64,000 nt of DNA, taken from Clostridium sp. OS1-26 (lineage in GTDB: Bacteria; Bacillota; Clostridia; Clostridiales; Clostridiaceae). The DNA is taken from the NCBI RefSeq assembly GCF_030915445.1, contig NZ_CP133264.1:3505208-3569207 (forward strand), given 5' to 3'. Shown here piece by piece: positions 16,657 through 25,058 of this stretch; the first letter of the stretch is position 1, and each line of letters starts with the position of its first letter. The notes beneath the pieces are model-generated. The model had not been told where the DNA came from and did no database searches. It saw only the letters and a program-made list of their open reading frames with translations. Both the position numbers and the translations under genes were made by a program.

Positions 16657-18450
16657 ATGAATTGGGAAAAATTTACAACATATTTTTTAATGGGGTTAAT
16701 ATTACTTCCTATTATTGTTTGTCCATTTATAGTATTAAAGAATCCTAGTTATAAACCGTATAATAGCTTTAGCTTTATGAAAAGTACAGTGGCGCGCAAT
16801 TATACGGATGCAGATATGAGATTTAATGATTTCAAAGGTATGGTTGAAAGCGGTAAAGTACAAAAGGTTTATTACAACGAAGTGGACTCTGTTCTTGAGG
16901 CAGAGGATAAGTCAGGAAAAACTTTTACTTTTGAAAATCCTAAGAACTCACAGTTCAGACAGTATTTGTTGGAGCATAAAGTAATAATTAAAGAATCTTC
17001 TAGTGTTTATTCAACTATACTAAATTTTATATTATTCAGCATAATTATATCTTTTATAATAAAATTAATAGCTGGATATAGAAAAAAAGAGGCTTTTCCA
17101 GCAGGAATAGGAGGAGCAAATTCAGAGGACTTCAGTGAGTCCAAAGATGTTAATGTTAGGTTTACTGATGTAGCCGGTAATTCAGAAGCTAAGGATAATA
17201 TGCAGGATATAATTGAATTTTTAAAGGATCCAGATAGATTTAAAAAATTTGGAGTGAAGATTCCTAAAGGAATAATATTATATGGACCTCCAGGAACAGG
17301 AAAAACCCTTTTAGCAAAAGCTTTAGCAGGTGAAGCAGGTGCCTCCTTTATTGCAACAAGTGGATCTAACTTTGTGGAGAAATATGTAGGAGTAGGGGCA
17401 TCTAGAATAAGAAAATTATTTACAGAAGCTAGAAAGAAGACTCCAGCTATAATATTTATTGATGAAATAGATGCAGTTGGTGGTAAAAGGGGATCAGAAG
17501 GCACAAGCACCAGTGAAGATGCTAAAACACTAAATCAACTTCTTGTAGAAATGGACGGCTTTAAAGATGATGAAAACATTATAGTTGTAGCTGCGACAAA
17601 TAGACTTGATATGCTAGATGATGCGTTAATTCGTGCAGGAAGATTTGATAGACACGTAATGGTAGGCCTTCCAGATTTAAATGCGAGACATGAAATTTTA
17701 AAAGTTCATTCAAAAAACAAGCCTTTATCAAAGGAAGTTGATTTATTACAGATAGCTAAGCAAACGGTTTATATGAGCGGAGCTGATTTATCAGGAGTAA
17801 TGAATGAAGCTGCTATATATGCTATTAAGGGAAATAGTGCAGAAATTACTCTAAGACATATTGATAGAGCAATAAACAAAATTGTTGCAGGAGATGAGAA
17901 GAAAGACAGATCAAATATATCTGATTTAGAAAAGAAAATAACGGCATATCATGAAGCCGGACATGCTATAATAGCAAAACTGTTAAATAAAGAAAGTGTA
18001 CCAAAAGTTTCTATCATTCCAACAACAAAAGGAGCAGCTGGATATACTTTAATAAATCCAGGTGAAAAAATGTTTCAAACTAAAGAAGAAATATTAAATA
18101 AAATAAGCGGATTGTTAGGTGGAAGAGCAGCTGAAGAAATAATATTTGGAAAGCAAAATATAACAGGCGGTGCATCTAATGATCTACAAAGAGCTACAAA
18201 AATGGCTTTAACATTAATAACAAAATATGGGATGAGCGAAAAATTAGGCCTTGTAAGCTTCGATGACAGAGAAATTTCTCTTCAAAATGAATTATTATTA
18301 AGTGAAACTAAACAAATATTAGATAAAATCTATAAAAGAACCTTAGATTATATACTAGTAAATAAAGATAAATTAGAAGTTGTAGCACAAAGATTATTAA
18401 GCTATGAAATAATGGACGAAAATGATCTAGATATGCTTCTTGTAGGGTAA
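16657..18450 (+). CDS. ftsH: FtsH-type ATP-dependent zinc metalloprotease, copy 2
   Basis: Same architecture and the same 597-residue length as copy 1, with all Walker, HEAGH and third-ligand motifs intact. Differences cluster in the first 35 residues and the second membrane segment (SFIIKLIAGYRK against SFVIRLIARYRK); the catalytic part differs at very few positions (for example IKGNSAE against IKENSAE). ATG at 16657 behind AAGGAGA; an in-frame GTG at 16651 is too close to that site. Its own upstream region carries direct repeats GAAGTATT (16547, 16557) and AGTCAAG (16569, 16583), absent before copy 1, so the copies may be regulated differently. Confidence 0.93.
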   Translation: MNWEKFTTYFLMGLILLPIIVCPFIVLKNPSYKPYNSFSFMKSTVARNYTDADMRFNDFKGMVESGKVQKVYYNEVDSVLEAEDKSGKTFTFENPKNSQFRQYLLEHKVIIKESSSVYSTILNFILFSIIISFIIKLIAGYRKKEAFPAGIGGANSEDFSESKDVNVRFTDVAGNSEAKDNMQDIIEFLKDPDRFKKFGVKIPKGIILYGPPGTGKTLLAKALAGEAGASFIATSGSNFVEKYVGVGASRIRKLFTEARKKTPAIIFIDEIDAVGGKRGSEGTSTSEDAKTLNQLLVEMDGFKDDENIIVVAATNRLDMLDDALIRAGRFDRHVMVGLPDLNARHEILKVHSKNKPLSKEVDLLQIAKQTVYMSGADLSGVMNEAAIYAIKGNSAEITLRHIDRAINKIVAGDEKKDRSNISDLEKKITAYHEAGHAIIAKLLNKESVPKVSIIPTTKGAAGYTLINPGEKMFQTKEEILNKISGLLGGRAAEEIIFGKQNITGGASNDLQRATKMALTLITKYGMSEKLGLVSFDDREISLQNELLLSETKQILDKIYKRTLDYILVNKDKLEVVAQRLLSYEIMDENDLDMLLVG

Positions 18451-18458
18451 ACCTATAT

Positions 18459-18500
18459 AGGGTTTCTAGGCCAAAAGTTAACTTTCGGCCTAGAAACCCT
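18459..18500. terminator. Hairpin between convergent ftsH and YczE-like genes
   Basis: AGGGTTTCTAGGCC / GGCCTAGAAACCCT, a perfect 14-bp stem with a 14-base loop containing GTTAAC. It lacks a good T-run, but its position between convergent genes suggests a shared terminator. Confidence 0.6.
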
Positions 18501-18503
18501 ATA

Positions 18504-19211
18504 CTATTCCTCTACAAAGTTATTTTCCAAATGTTCATCACAGGTATGTGACTTTAAGCGCTTATATAAATCTATCAGATTCATGTGATTTGTACTTTGA
18601 GAATCGTATTTTCCCAATTTGAAGGCAAGTTGTACAGAAAAGCCTATGCAGCCAGCGAGGATTATTGTTCCAATTCCAGCAGGGCCACCTAAAAAATATC
18701 CAATAATTAAGACAGTAATTTCAATGATTCCTCTAATCATCCAGACAGGCTTATTTAGCCTTTTTACAAGACCCTCCATTAAACCATCTCTAGGACCAGC
18801 ACCTAAGTTTACTCTAAGATAAAAAAAGGTTGCCCAACCTATTATAAAAATTCCTAAAATAAGCAATAGTATTTGTCCTAATAAACTACCTGGAGTGCTA
18901 AAAAAATTAAATTTTTCTATGATATCTATAAATAATCCTATAAATATCATATTAAATACACTTCCAAGACCAGGAACAACTCCAATAAAATAACATGCGA
19001 TTAATATCAATAAGCCAGTCAATTCAGACACTTGTCCTAAGGTGAGAGAACTATGGTAAACAATTCCCATATGTAGAACATCCCATGGACTCATTCCAAG
19101 CTTAGAATATAAAGTACATAATATGCCTACAGAATATAAAAAAAGACCAAACATCAACGATGGCATTTTTTTTAGAAGCTCAATTAAAATTACCTTACAT
19201 CTTTTTTTCAA
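18504..19211 (-). CDS. YczE/YitT family integral membrane protein
   Basis: A 235-residue protein with about five to six membrane helices. The internal repeats GMSPWDVLHMGI and GAGPRDGLMEGL are typical of the YczE/YitT-like family, whose function is not established. I place the start at TTG 19211, about 7 bases after a GAGAGGAG site. The open frame extends to 19463, but that extension has no ribosome site and overlaps the cooS promoter region. It ends inside the hairpin shared with ftsH. Confidence 0.8.
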   Translation of the reverse strand: MKKRCKVILIELLKKMPSLMFGLFLYSVGILCTLYSKLGMSPWDVLHMGIVYHSSLTLGQVSELTGLLILIACYFIGVVPGLGSVFNMIFIGLFIDIIEKFNFFSTPGSLLGQILLLILGIFIIGWATFFYLRVNLGAGPRDGLMEGLVKRLNKPVWMIRGIIEITVLIIGYFLGGPAGIGTIILAGCIGFSVQLAFKLGKYDSQSTNHMNLIDLYKRLKSHTCDEHLENNFVEE

Positions 19212-19375
19212 TTTTGGTTCTCCTCTCTTTAAATAAAGAAACTTTCTATCTAATTCTACAACTATAGGAGTGCAGAGGCAATAATTACCTTTAAGTAACT
19301 TAGAATATATATGGGTACTGTATAGCGAAACTAAGAATGCAGAACAGATAGTCGTCAAACATACTATATCCTTGT

Positions 19376-19399
19376 ATTTAACAATCGTTATTGTTAAAT
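19376..19399. promoter_or_regulatory. 24-bp palindrome upstream of the cooS promoter
   Basis: ATTTAACAAT-CGTT-ATTGTTAAAT, perfect 10-bp arms. It ends about 23 bases before the -35 hexamer of the cooS promoter and also lies upstream of the divergent YczE-like gene. It contains TTAACAA and TTGTTAA, the Rex half-sites, but in the opposite order to a Rex operator. The regulator is unidentified. Confidence 0.55.
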
Positions 19400-19422
19400 A
19401 TAAATTTTTTATTGATAACTTA

Positions 19423-19451
19423 TTGACAAATAGAAAGAAAAGGTTTATATT
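19423..19451 (+). promoter_or_regulatory. Sigma-A-type promoter for the cooS operon
   Basis: TTGACA (19423-19428), a 17-base spacer, then TATATT (19446-19451). Leader of about 115 bases to the GTG start; the leader holds the small inverted repeat GGCAT-tagt-ATGCC. Confidence 0.65.
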
Positions 19452-19571
19452 AAAACTATACAAAACAAGTATACTTTATATAAATTTAGTAATATATTAT
19501 TGGGCATTAGTATGCCTTAATTTTAAAAATAAAAGTATACCAATAAGGTAAACAATAAGGAGGAATTTATT

Positions 19572-21524
19572 GTGTCAATGTGTGGAAACTGTACAACTTG
19601 TCAATCAGCAGATAAGGTTTTAGAAGGATTTATAGGTTCTATGGATATGGAAACTTCTCACCATAGAGTTGAAAGCCAAAAGATAAAGTGTGGATTTGGA
19701 CAACAGGGTGTGTGCTGTAAATTGTGTGCTAATGGACCATGTAGAATAACTCCAAAATCACCTAGAGGAATATGTGGAGCTAATGCAGACACAATAGTAG
19801 CTAGAAATTTCCTAAGAGCGGTGTCATCAGGAGCAGCTTGCTATTTACATGTAATTGAGAATACAGCAAGAAACTTAAAATCTATAGGAGAAACAAAGGG
19901 AACAATAAAAGGCATTAATGCTTTAAATAAAGTATCAGCAATATTTGGGATAGAAGAGGAAGATAACCATAAGAAAGCGATAATGATAGCTGATAAAGTT
20001 ATTGCTGATTTATATAAGCCTAGATTTGAAAAGATGGAAATTGTAGAAAAAATGGCATATAAGCCTAGAGTGGAAAATTGGAAGAAGCTTAATATAATGC
20101 CTGGTGGAGCTAAATCAGAGGTTTTTGATGCTATAGTTAAGACTTCAACAAACTTAAATAGTGATCCAGTAGATATGCTATTAAACTGTTTAAATCTTGG
20201 AATATCTACAGGACTTTATGGATTAACTCTTACAAACTTATTAAACGATATCATGCTTGGAGAACCTGTTATAAGAGCAGCTAAGGTAGGCTTCAAGGTT
20301 GTAGATACAGATTATATAAATATTATGATTACTGGACACCAACATTCAACAATATCACATCTTCAAGATGCTCTAATAGATGATAAGGTAATAGAAAAGG
20401 CTAAGAAAGCTGGAGCTAAAGGCTTCAAACTTGTGGGATGTACTTGTGTAGGACAGGATCTACAGTTAAGAGGAGAACATTATAAAGAAGTATTCTCAGG
20501 GCATGCTGGTAATAACTTTACAAGTGAAGCATTAATAGCTACTGGAGGAGTGGATTTAATAGTCTCAGAGTTTAACTGTACACTTCCAGGTATTGAGCCT
20601 ATTGCTGATAAATTTAAGGTTAAGATGATATGCTTAGATGATGTAGCAAAGAAAGCAAATGCTGAATATGTTGAATATTCCTTTGAAAATAGAGAAGAAA
20701 TAAGCAATTATGTAATTGATGAAGCTATTAATAGCTATAGCGAAAGAAGAGGCAATGTTGTTACAGATGCAAAACAATTGTTGGACCGTATGATGCAAAT
20801 GATAAGTGAAAACAGAGATGCTGTTCCTATAAATATACCAATGGATCATGGTCATGATGATGTAATAACTGGAGTTAGCGAAGAGTCTCTTAAAGCTTTC
20901 TTAGGTGGAACATGGAAACCATTAGTAGACTTAATTGCAGCTGGAAAAATTAAAGGGGTAGCTGGAGTTGTAGGATGTTCAAATCTTACTGCTAAAGGTC
21001 ATGATGTATTTACAGTAGAACTTACTAAGGAACTTATAAAGAGAGATATAATTGTACTTTCAGCTGGATGTTCAAGCGGCGGACTTGAAAATGTAGGCTT
21101 AATGTCACCTGGTGCAGCAGAGCTTGCTGGGGAAAATTTAAAAGAAGTATGTAAGAGCCTAGGAATTCCTCCTGTATTAAACTTTGGACCATGTCTAGCT
21201 ATAGGAAGATTAGAATTAGTTGCTACAGAGCTTGCAGAGTATTTGGGAATAGATATTCCACAGCTTCCATTAGTACTTTCTGCTCCACAATGGTTAGAAG
21301 AACAAGCTTTAGCTGACGGAGCTTTTGGGTTAGCGTTAGGACTTCCACTTCACCTTGCAATACCTCCATTCATAACGGGAAGTAAGGTAGTAACAAAGGT
21401 ATTGACAGAGGACCTTGAAACTTTAACTGGTGGAAAACTTATACTTGAAGATGATGTAATAAAAGCAGCAGATAAGCTTGAAGAAATCGTACTTAATAGA
21501 AGACAAAAACTAGGCCTTAAATAA
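19572..21524 (+). CDS. cooS: Anaerobic Ni-Fe carbon monoxide dehydrogenase, catalytic subunit
   Basis: Oxidises CO to CO2 (or the reverse) in the cytoplasm and passes electrons to ferredoxin. The 650-residue protein has the N-terminal cluster motif CGFGQQGVCCKLCANGPCR for the D and B clusters, and the C-cluster ligands: GHQHS, GCTCVGQ, SEFNCTLPG, VGCSNLTAKG, SAGCSSGG and NFGPCLAIGR. In the SAP(E)W...EKA segment, where the catalytic lysine of CODH-II lies, this protein reads SAPQWLEEQALADG, with Gln in place of Lys (alignment from memory). GTG start behind AAGGAGGAA; ATG 19578 is a possible alternative. First gene of an operon with a ferredoxin and an FAD oxidoreductase. A monofunctional enzyme; no acetyl-CoA synthase gene is in the window. 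Confidence 0.95.
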   Translation: MSMCGNCTTCQSADKVLEGFIGSMDMETSHHRVESQKIKCGFGQQGVCCKLCANGPCRITPKSPRGICGANADTIVARNFLRAVSSGAACYLHVIENTARNLKSIGETKGTIKGINALNKVSAIFGIEEEDNHKKAIMIADKVIADLYKPRFEKMEIVEKMAYKPRVENWKKLNIMPGGAKSEVFDAIVKTSTNLNSDPVDMLLNCLNLGISTGLYGLTLTNLLNDIMLGEPVIRAAKVGFKVVDTDYINIMITGHQHSTISHLQDALIDDKVIEKAKKAGAKGFKLVGCTCVGQDLQLRGEHYKEVFSGHAGNNFTSEALIATGGVDLIVSEFNCTLPGIEPIADKFKVKMICLDDVAKKANAEYVEYSFENREEISNYVIDEAINSYSERRGNVVTDAKQLLDRMMQMISENRDAVPINIPMDHGHDDVITGVSEESLKAFLGGTWKPLVDLIAAGKIKGVAGVVGCSNLTAKGHDVFTVELTKELIKRDIIVLSAGCSSGGLENVGLMSPGAAELAGENLKEVCKSLGIPPVLNFGPCLAIGRLELVATELAEYLGIDIPQLPLVLSAPQWLEEQALADGAFGLALGLPLHLAIPPFITGSKVVTKVLTEDLETLTGGKLILEDDVIKAADKLEEIVLNRRQKLGLK

Positions 21525-21545
21525 TTTGATTGGTGGTGTGCTCCT

Positions 21546-21995
21546 ATGAAAAGAATCATGATAAATAAGGATTTGTGCAGCGCATGTTTAAATTGTTATA
21601 TGGCATGCATGGCAGAGCATAACGAAAAGGGTAAATCTATATTTGATGTAGATCTTGAAAATATTGAAAATGAAGGAAGAAACTATATAACTCTAGATAA
21701 AGAAGGTAAACCAATCCCTATATTCTGTCGTCATTGTGATGACCCAGAATGTGTTAACACTTGTATGAGTGGCGCTATGACTAAGGATAAGGAAAGTGGA
21801 ATAGTATCTTATGATGAAGAAAAATGTGCTTCTTGCTTCATGTGTGTTATGTCCTGTCCTTATGGAGTATTAAAGCCCGATACAAAAACAAAAAAGGTTG
21901 TAGTTAAATGTGACTTATGTAATGGTAGAGAAATACCAAGATGTGTAGAAAACTGTCCAACTGGTGCAATATATCTTGAGGAGGTGGACTGCTAA
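21546..21995 (+). CDS. cooF: CooF-like polyferredoxin
   Basis: A 149-residue electron-transfer protein with four cysteine groups: CSACLNCYMAC, CRHCDDPECVNTC, CASCFMCVMSCP and CDLCNGREIPRCVENCP. This predicts up to four 4Fe-4S clusters, as in CooF/HycB-type ferredoxins. It lies 21 bases after cooS and overlaps the next gene by one base, so it most likely carries electrons between the CO dehydrogenase and the FAD oxidoreductase. The symbol is by analogy with the Rhodospirillum and clostridial cooS-cooF pairs. Confidence 0.9.
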   Translation: MKRIMINKDLCSACLNCYMACMAEHNEKGKSIFDVDLENIENEGRNYITLDKEGKPIPIFCRHCDDPECVNTCMSGAMTKDKESGIVSYDEEKCASCFMCVMSCPYGVLKPDTKTKKVVVKCDLCNGREIPRCVENCPTGAIYLEEVDC

Positions 21996-23224
21996 TGAGA
22001 TATGTAATAATAGGAGCTAGTGCTGCAGGAATTAATGCTGCAAAAACTCTAAGAGAATTAGATAATTTAAGTGAAATTGTTATCATATCAAAGGACACCG
22101 ATGTATATTCAAGATGTATGCTTCATCATGTTATTAGCGGCAATAGAGATTTGGAGAAAATTGCCTTTGTAGATAAGGACTTTTTCTCTAAGAATAATAT
22201 AAAATGGGTAAAAGGTATTGAGGTTATAGATATAAATACTGATGAAAAGCAAGTTGTATTAGAAAATAATACAATAGAAAAGTATGATAAATTACTAATT
22301 GCGACCGGAGCCTCCTCATTTGTTCCACCTGTTAGGAATTTAAGAGAAGCTAAAGGTGTATATTCCTTAAGAAATTACGATGATGTGTTAAATATAGAAG
22401 AAGGAATAAAAAAATCAAAGAAAGCTGTAATACTAGGAGCTGGTCTTGTTGGCATAGACTCAGCTATAGGGCTTATGGAGAGAGGAATAAAGCTTTCTAT
22501 TGTAGAGATGGGAAACAGAATACTTCCTCTTCAGCTAGATCAAAAAGGAGCTGATAGATATCAAAAGCTTTTTAAGGATAAGGACGTAGATATTTATACT
22601 TCAGTAAGCTTAGAAGAAGTAATTCTAAAAGAAGATGGATATGTGAGCAAGGCTAAATTAAGCGATGGGACGTTGATAGACTGTGATATGATAGTTGTAG
22701 CTGCAGGAGTTAGACCTAATATAGATTTTATAAAAAATACTACTATAAATGTGAATAAAGGAATTGTAATTGATAAAAACTGTAGAACTTCTGTAAAAGA
22801 CGTATACGCTGCTGGAGATGTTACTTTTACTGCTCCAATTTGGCCAATTGCTGTGAAACAAGGTATAGCAACTGCATATAATATGTACGGAAAAGAAAAG
22901 GTTTTTGAGGATACCTTTGCATTAAGAAATTCTATGAATTTTTTAGGATTAGAAACTGTATCTTTAGGTATAGTAGAAGCCCCAGACAATAGCTATACTG
23001 TAGACATTATTGAAACAAAGAATGTCTATAAAAAAGTAATTCATAAAGATGGAATAATATATGGAGCAATTCTTTTAGGTGATATATCTTATTGTGGAGT
23101 ACTGCATCAGCTTATAAAAAATAAAATAAATATATCTAATATAAATAAAAATATATTCAAAATTGATTACGCAGACTTTTTTAATGTACAGAAAGATGGT
23201 CAATATAAATATGAATTTGTATAA
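21995..23224 (+). CDS. FAD/NAD(P)-dependent oxidoreductase of the CODH operon
   Basis: A 409-residue NADH-oxidase-like flavoprotein. The FAD motif GASAAGINAA is at the N-terminus, the NAD motif GAGLVGIDSA in the middle, and the second FAD motif with VYAAGDVTF towards the end. The start ATG overlaps the preceding stop (TAATG). The trio cooS, cooF and FAD oxidoreductase is a known arrangement in CO-using clostridia and is thought to link CO-derived electrons to NAD(P)H. The direct acceptor is an inference. It ends before a strong terminator. Confidence 0.88.
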   Translation: MRYVIIGASAAGINAAKTLRELDNLSEIVIISKDTDVYSRCMLHHVISGNRDLEKIAFVDKDFFSKNNIKWVKGIEVIDINTDEKQVVLENNTIEKYDKLLIATGASSFVPPVRNLREAKGVYSLRNYDDVLNIEEGIKKSKKAVILGAGLVGIDSAIGLMERGIKLSIVEMGNRILPLQLDQKGADRYQKLFKDKDVDIYTSVSLEEVILKEDGYVSKAKLSDGTLIDCDMIVVAAGVRPNIDFIKNTTINVNKGIVIDKNCRTSVKDVYAAGDVTFTAPIWPIAVKQGIATAYNMYGKEKVFEDTFALRNSMNFLGLETVSLGIVEAPDNSYTVDIIETKNVYKKVIHKDGIIYGAILLGDISYCGVLHQLIKNKINISNINKNIFKIDYADFFNVQKDGQYKYEFV

Positions 23225-23263
23225 AGCTCATCTGATTCCTAGTTAGAAGGACAAAAAACTTGT

Positions 23264-23311
23264 GCCACTAATACTAACGCTCAAAGTAGCGGTAGTATTA
23301 GTGGTATTTTT
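23264..23311 (+). terminator. Intrinsic terminator of the cooS operon
   Basis: CCACTAATACTA / TAGTATTAGTGG, extended by CGCT/AGCG, followed by TATTTTTA. Confidence 0.8.
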
Positions 23312-23360
23312 AGTATAGGTTTTATTTACTTGTTATACTAAAAAATGTATAATGTATATT

Positions 23361-23538
23361 AAGGAAACTCCTGCTCTTCTTATTTCGCAGGAGTAAGCGA
23401 CCATCTCAAAATCAGCACCCTGTGTAAGTGGCTATCACCAAATCAGCACTCTGTGTAAGTGATCATCTCAAAATCATAGATTTTGGATGCCTACTTAAGA
23501 TTTGGGATATCTACTTAAGATTTTGGATGTATGCTTAA
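23361..23538 (-). repeat. R2 repeat element, copy b (inverted relative to copy a)
   Basis: Three exact 20-bp units on the plus strand (23479-23498, 23499-23518, 23519-23538) of the type GATTTTGGATGCCTACTTAA, preceded by opposite-orientation units and a terminal hairpin ACTCCTG / CAGGAGT. On the minus strand it is almost identical to copy a over about 100 bases. It abuts the ribosome binding site of the next gene and so forms much of that gene's 5' leader. Confidence 0.75.
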
Positions 23539-23555
23539 GGAGGGGGATAGGATAT

Positions 23556-24995
23556 ATGAAAGCTTTAAAAAACTTTAAAAGCTTGCTGAGCTTCTTGATT
23601 TGCTATATGTTACTTGTAACATTATTGCCAACAAGTGTCTTAGCAGCAGCTAATTCAGACAGCAAGGTAATAAACAACAATAGCTTACTGGTTAAAGAAG
23701 GTGAGTGGCTATATTATAGAAACTCAAGCGATGGAGGTGCTATATATAAAATAAAAACAGATGGCACAGAAAATACAAAAATAAATGATGTAAGTAGCTC
23801 AAATATAAGTATTTACGGGGACTGGATTTATTTCAAAGTTATTGACCCTAAGGATGACAGCAAAAACTATGAAATGTTTAGAATTAAGAAAAGTGATTCT
23901 CAAGGAGCTGCCCAAGACTTGAAATTTAGCAGCAATAATGAAGTTTTTATAGGTGACTATATTTATTATGTAAAAAATAATGATGGTATATATAAAGTAA
24001 GGGCTGATGGCAGTGAAAAATCCCAAAAGATAGTAGATTGTAAACATGGTGGAATAAGAAAAAACTATATTTTTTATAGTAAACCAGATGCTAATGGCGG
24101 AGCTGTAGAAACTTATTTTATATCAAATTTAGATGGTAAAAATCAAACCGAAGTTGGAAGTGCTAATGACATAGTTAAATTTACAGATAACTGGATTTAC
24201 TATGGAATATATAAAGACGGTTTGTATAAAATGAAGACTGATGGAAGTGAAAAAAGCAAGGTCAGTAATGATTCCTTTGCTTATGTACTAAATGATCAAT
24301 GGATCTACGACTATAATAATGGTACGTCTTTATTTAAAAATATAGATGGATCAAAAAATATAAAAGAGTCAGGTGCTGGGTCTTTTAAAATGTATACTGG
24401 AGATGTGTGGACAGGCATAAACATGGTAGACAACTGGATTTATTTCCATGATTCAAATTATAAATGCTTAAGTATGGTAAATACAGATAATAGTCAAAAG
24501 ATCAAATTGTATAGTCCTATATCAAAAGATTCTTTTGGTTATGATTCAAATCTAATGTCTTGCTTAAAAGATGGGGATTATGTTTATTATATAAACGACT
24601 TTAGTGATAGTGAAAAGTTTTTATATAAGTATGATATAAATTCAGGCAATTCACAAAGACTATCTCCTTTGGAAGATATACAAAAGGTTTCCGAGAACAA
24701 GAAGTGGGAAGTGAAGTTTGGAAAAGAGATTGATGAAAGTACAATAAACAGTAAAAATATTGTAGTTACTGATGGTGATAATCAAATAGTAAAAGTGGCT
24801 ATAGCTCTCAACCCAGATAAAAAATCGCTGACTATAAGCAAAGAGAATGAGGGAAATTCTAAGTCTAATAATTGGGAAAAACAGCGTACTTTAGAAGGAA
24901 GGCAAATTTACAATTTGAAAATAAGTAAAGATGTAAAAAGTAAAGACGGAAAAGAATTAAATAAAAATATTGTAAAAATGTTTGAAGTAAATTAA
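23556..24995 (+). CDS. Secreted beta-propeller protein (DUF5050-like) with C-terminal Ig-like domain
   Basis: A 479-residue exported protein. The signal peptide (about 1-31) ends at SVLAAA. Repeated blocks of the form GEWLYYRN, GDWIYFKV, GDYIYYVK, DNWIYYGI and DNWIYFHD at about 45-residue spacing predict a DUF5050/YWTD-like propeller. The last 110 residues resemble a Big_5 Ig-like domain (KKWEVKFGKEIDESTINSKNIVV). I start at ATG 23556 behind AGGAGGGGG: the longer open frame from 23502 reads through repeat R2b and would spoil the signal peptide. First of several envelope genes. Function unknown. Confidence 0.82.
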   Translation: MKALKNFKSLLSFLICYMLLVTLLPTSVLAAANSDSKVINNNSLLVKEGEWLYYRNSSDGGAIYKIKTDGTENTKINDVSSSNISIYGDWIYFKVIDPKDDSKNYEMFRIKKSDSQGAAQDLKFSSNNEVFIGDYIYYVKNNDGIYKVRADGSEKSQKIVDCKHGGIRKNYIFYSKPDANGGAVETYFISNLDGKNQTEVGSANDIVKFTDNWIYYGIYKDGLYKMKTDGSEKSKVSNDSFAYVLNDQWIYDYNNGTSLFKNIDGSKNIKESGAGSFKMYTGDVWTGINMVDNWIYFHDSNYKCLSMVNTDNSQKIKLYSPISKDSFGYDSNLMSCLKDGDYVYYINDFSDSEKFLYKYDINSGNSQRLSPLEDIQKVSENKKWEVKFGKEIDESTINSKNIVVTDGDNQIVKVAIALNPDKKSLTISKENEGNSKSNNWEKQRTLEGRQIYNLKISKDVKSKDGKELNKNIVKMFEVN

Positions 24996-25001
24996 ATCAA
25001 T

Positions 25002-25031
25002 AAAGCAGAGCTCTCTCTGCTTTATTATTTT
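25002..25031 (+). terminator. Intrinsic terminator after the beta-propeller gene
   Basis: AAAGCAGAG / CTCTGCTTT with a short loop, then ATTATTTT. Confidence 0.7.
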
Positions 25032-25058
25032 AACACTGATGAAAGGAAAACAATAGCT

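Noticed and set aside
19376..19399. Rex operator upstream of cooS
   Set aside because: Half-sites are present but in reversed order (TTAACAA...TTGTTAA instead of TTGTTAA...TTAACAA), so I keep it only as an unidentified palindrome.
19212..19463. N-terminal extension of the YczE-like protein to 319 residues
   Set aside because: The TTG at 19211 has a clear GAGAGGAG site at proper distance, and the extension covers the cooS palindrome and promoter and has no ribosome site.
23502..23555. Start of the beta-propeller protein at 23502
   Set aside because: The extension is translated R2 repeat and would place residues before a normal signal peptide; ATG 23556 has a strong ribosome site.
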